From contig JAKOGI010000001.1 of assembly GCA_029747015.1 (NCBI GenBank), positions 4,100,001-4,164,000 of the forward strand: a DNA stretch of 64,000 bases, read 5' to 3'. This DNA is from Carnegiea gigantea (lineage: Eukaryota > Streptophyta > Magnoliopsida > Caryophyllales > Cactaceae). A program made the position numbers and the translations under genes. This document shows, in pieces, positions 60,528-64,000 of the stretch. Every line of letters begins with the position of its first letter. The stretch's first letter is position 1. The notes under the pieces were generated by a model. That model was not told where the DNA came from, searched no databases, and saw nothing but the letters and a program-made list of their open reading frames with translations.

Positions 60528-61275
60528 TGTTGAATTGTGTCCCACATTTCATATTTAAGCACAAGATTTCAGCCCAACGCTCAACCCAATTGGTCACTTG
60601 CTCCTGTATTATCTCGGCTGGGGTTTTGAGACCCACAGGCGAGCATGGCCCATCACACGACCCATGGAAGCCTATTTCAACAAGGTCTGCAGTTGACTTG
60701 TGGTGGTGCTCACACCCTGTGAATCGTGTTTTCGAGGCAATGTCTTGTTTTAACCTAGATTTATTATTGGAACGCCCTATGGTAATTAAAGATCCTCTTT
60801 ATGAGAGATATCTTTTGAGTTTTTCCTATCTATTAGGTTGTTTTAACATAATTTTTTGTGAGCCCATGTGGTAAGACGTTAGGTGCCTTGTGGCACTATT
60901 TTGAGCCTCTCGTTAGCAATCTTCATCTTTTATTCTATCTTGCTAGGTTGCTATAGTTTCTTTTGAGAGAATTTTCTCAAGAGAGTGTAAACTCCTTTAA
61001 TTTTGTTGTCCTTTTTTGCCACTTGAGATCCTTTTCTTTCTTTCGTTGATCTCATTGTGCAAACTGCTTGAGATCATTCTTTGTAATCTCTTACCATTAT
61101 TACTGAATTCTTTGCTTATTACCACCCGTATTTTTTTTTAATTTAGATTTTCACGTATTTTTTTTCTGCTTTGTGTTCCCTTATTTTATTTGTTGTGCTT
61201 TCTTAAGTTCTCAAATAGTTACATATCTTTTTTGGTTTTCTTTCGCTACATATATGCTCAATTAATTTCCTAACA
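60528..61275 (+). repeat. LTR of a truncated Ty1/copia element
   Basis: A ~748-bp stretch beginning TGTTGAATTGTG and ending TTCCTAACA (TG...CA). It is directly followed by a tRNA-Met-type primer site. It has the low-coding, T-rich 3' part typical of LTRs. No second LTR or polyprotein follows within the window, so the body has been lost. Confidence 0.6.
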
Positions 61276-61277
61276 AG

Positions 61278-61289
61278 TGGTATCAAAGC
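61278..61289 (+). other. Primer binding site (tRNA-Met type) beside the lone LTR
   Basis: TGGTATCAAAGC, two bases after the LTR end, one mismatch from the classical TGGTATCAGAGC. This fixes the LTR as a 5' LTR on the plus strand. Confidence 0.65.
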
Positions 61290-61886
61290 GATCTTTCTTA
61301 GCAAATATTGTTACTTTTTTTTTTTGTGCAAATGAGTTTAATTTGCTTAGCTATCTATTCCAATCCCATTTCTTCAGCAATATATTAAGACCTCCTACAC
61401 GCTTAAATAATAGAAAATGATCATGCATATTTTGGGACGCATATTATTGATGATAACGACAACAATTTACATATGAAGGAAATCAAGTATTGTATATTGA
61501 TAAAAGTAAATTTTGAAAAAAAATAGAAAATTCAAACCAATCCAAACCGTTGGCAATCGCTAAGCTAAGTATCAGGCAACAATGTAGCAAAAAAGAATTT
61601 AATAGTTGTAAAATGTCCAAAATCCAACTCATACCATCACTCAATTACACCCATATACACGAGTTAGTCTAAACCAAAATCTTGTCTTAAAAGTTCAACA
61701 ATATTAAGGAACGTAATTTATACTTGTTCTTTCTATTTGGGACAATATCTTTCACCTTTAAATTTTTTTTCAACAGTTACTATGATGATACTGCTTGAAT
61801 GCATCTCGCCCGACGCAGGACAAAAACAAAAAAGAAAAGAAAGGAAAGAAGTTTAGCTTGGCTTTTGGACTATTGCAATGGTATAT
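61290..61886. other. AT-rich DNA after the lone LTR
   Basis: No gag or pol homology recognised. Confidence 0.4.
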
Positions 61887-62576
61887 ATATAAATTAGACC
61901 TGATCAATGGGCCGGTGCCTCACTCAATCCGCCCTGGCCCGACCTTCAAAAATGACGGTCAGAGTCAGCTTTTTTTTTTTCTCTAACGACCCGTCCCGAC
62001 CCCCAAATTAAGGGTATCTGACTGTGATGAGAGCCGGGCTTAGGTAGAGGTTTTGATCCTCTGACCTTATCTGCTGACCCTTACTTTTAAAAAAATTTAA
62101 ATTTTAAATCAAAACAAGATACTTTGTGTTTCATTATTTAAAACTTTGTTGCCTTCTATTTTCTGGTCTCTTAGCCTCCTCCCTTATTCATCTCTCTAAA
62201 TCTCATTGGCTCGTAACCTTCTATCACTCAATTTCTGATGTTTAGAGTAATCATTTTAATGAACTAGTTGTTTTAATCATTAAATTACGAATTAGAATGC
62301 TTGTTATTGCGATACATTTCATTGGAACATTATTATTGTTTGATTTTTTATTTTGTAAGATGTTTAATGTTAAATTTTACAACAAAATGAAAATTTAGTA
62401 AAAAATCTCATTTTCCATGCACGGAAGGTTTGAAGTTCGAGTTTGACCCGATGATCCGAGTTTACCCACAGGGTTAGGTTCAGGGTCAAGGATACGTGGA
62501 CCCACATGAGGATCTGGAAGGATCAGGTCGCCTTTAATCTGATCCAACCTTCAATTTGATTAGGTATAATATAAAT
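61887..62576 (-). mobile_element. hAT-like MITE (TAGACCTGATCAA family), copy 2, perfect 8-bp TSD
   Basis: The element at 61895-62568 (674 bp) has ends TAGACCTGATCAA / TTGATTAGGTATA. It is flanked by identical ATATAAAT (61887-61894, 62569-62576). The interior reads as the reverse complement of 47160-47871, including GGTTACGAACC-like / GGCTCGTAACC and the TTTTGTAAGATGTTTAATGTT block. Confidence 0.88.
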
Positions 62577-64000
62577 AAAGGAAAAAAGAGCGATAATGCA
62601 AGGCAAATCCTAGTTGTAGGTTGTAGCTCTAGCTCTAGGGTCAAGATAGCGAAGAATGGCAAATTTCCACGCTTTGTGGACCTACAAGGTTGAGAAGTCA
62701 ATCATGTTGACATTATTGGAGGTGGAGCCCTTTCCCTTTGTAACTCCAGCCATTTTACTTCTCAAGGTTAAATTACCCTCCCTCCCAAACTTTTTTCCCG
62801 TTAGGTAGCCTTTACGTTGAACCAATATAATGTCTCTTTTCCTTCTAAAAATATAAAATAAAAAATATCTTATTATATACATATACTGGACCAACATGCT
62901 GATTTGACTCTTTCCCCATGCAATATTTTCTCTCGTGTGCAGTATAATCGGACAAGAAATTAGAAAAAGCATGCATATTAAGTACGACTGAACAAGTCAT
63001 TTATTAGTCTAGGCTGCTGTTGTTGAATTATGTTTTCAGAGGTGGAGAAAAGGGGCTCGGATGACTAATTCCTGGAATCGATTTTAGCTGTAAAATCAGT
63101 GAGGGTATGAAGACGTCTTGCTCTTATGTTTTGTACAACTACGTGTGTGTTATTTACTCTTAAGAATATTCGCTTTTAAACTTTTGAAGAACTGTATGTA
63201 TCATAATGTCCAATAACTCTGGTTTTCCAGCTAGACGAAACACAGGCGGCATTCTATATAATTTCCCAAGTAAGAGAACTTTTTTCTCATCTCGTATATG
63301 CCATATCCATCAGTCTATAAAAGTCATCAATGATATTGAACACCATAACTCATAATAAAAGGGTAGTCTAGTGAAGGAATGCTTTGTTTTCACTAGTGTA
63401 GGGATGCATTCTCTTTAAAATGTGTGCATATATAAAAATAATTGACTTCTATTCGGAACCATATACTCTTACACAGGATGCTAGTTTAGCTTTGCTAGTC
63501 TTTAATCGGCAGCTTAAAGACAGAAAATTGTCTAATGGTTGTTTGAAATCAAGAATTATACCATAGAACATATTATCTTATTCTGCTTTTATTTATTTTT
63601 TTTGGAGGGGGGAGGGGGAGGCAAAGGAGGATGTCATGAAAATTTGTGCACTACATCCGAAAAGACAGGAAGAAGATCCTGCAGGGCATGACATTATTAC
63701 CATTCAAAAGGCGACCTTACAAGCTTAGACATACATGAAGGTGCCCATACCGAATAACAGACTTAATGCGTAGGTGTTTTGCAGCTTGCAAAATGAGGAC
63801 AGTGGCTATTCTTTTGTACAGCCACAGGAAAGCTACTGGTTTAAACAAGACAAAACTTACCCAAAATCACATGCTTTGTTGACTTTGCAAACACTCTACC
63901 ACATCTCCTGCGTGATAATTGATAAGACACATTAGGCAACAATGAATTGAATGCGAAAATGCCCCAAAAAATATCTTTTAAAAAAAAGGTCATCTGCCCC
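62577..64000. other. Right-hand flank, no confirmed gene
   Basis: A short minus-strand frame ending at 63717 (about 39 codons, after a CAG acceptor-like site) could be a terminal exon of a gene to the right, but no family was recognised. The rest is AT-rich non-coding sequence. Confidence 0.3.

Noticed and set aside
63717..63835. Possible terminal exon on the minus strand
   Set aside because: About 39 codons after an acceptor-like CAG, but no recognised protein family and no partner exon in the window.

Overview
This 64-kb window is nuclear DNA of a flowering plant, most likely a dicot. It is AT-rich, its genes have GT-AG introns, it carries a CSC1/OSCA channel gene, a plastid FLN1 gene and a subgroup-14 R2R3-MYB gene, and its intergenic space is packed with plant transposons (RTE- and L1-type LINEs, Ty1/copia elements, hAT and PIF/Harbinger-like MITEs). 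The species cannot be named from the sequence alone.

Layout. 1-2275: a decayed RTE-type LINE on the minus strand that runs off the left edge. About 2850-4080: an older L1-type LINE relic on the plus strand. 5546-21413 (+): the last seven coding exons of a CSC1-like (OSCA/DUF221) membrane channel gene, spread over 16 kb by TE-filled introns; its first ~230 codons are not visible and probably lie left of the window. 23004-24191: a long inverted repeat with 337-bp arms. 24645-29636: a complete but inactivated 4,992-bp Ty1/copia retrotransposon (minus) with 227-bp LTRs, tRNA-Met primer site, polypurine tract and a perfect 5-bp target duplication. 30002-34249 (-): FLN1, the plastid fructokinase-like protein, in two exons. 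Foldback and TIR elements fill its intron and promoter side. 37441-42285 (-): a three-exon gene for a ~217-residue, probably plastid, membrane protein. 42300-57300: a gene-poor stretch of microsatellites and MITEs, several with exact target site duplications. 57487-58955 (-): a three-exon R2R3-MYB transcription factor gene. 59100-64000: AT-rich DNA with a truncated copia LTR and another hAT-like MITE.

The four host genes do not form a pathway. FLN1 and the small membrane protein are both predicted plastid proteins transcribed in the same direction, but nothing shows they are co-regulated. The rest of the window is a layered record of transposon insertion: element within element, a filled site beside its own empty paralogous site, and gene introns inflated by MITEs. 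I found no CRISPR array, rRNA, convincing tRNA gene or bacterial-type system. The observations most worth following are the long inverted repeat at 23.0-24.2 kb, the FLN1 tandem AT-hook duplication, the MITE families with verifiable target duplications, and the microsatellite at the 5' splice site of the last CSC1 intron.
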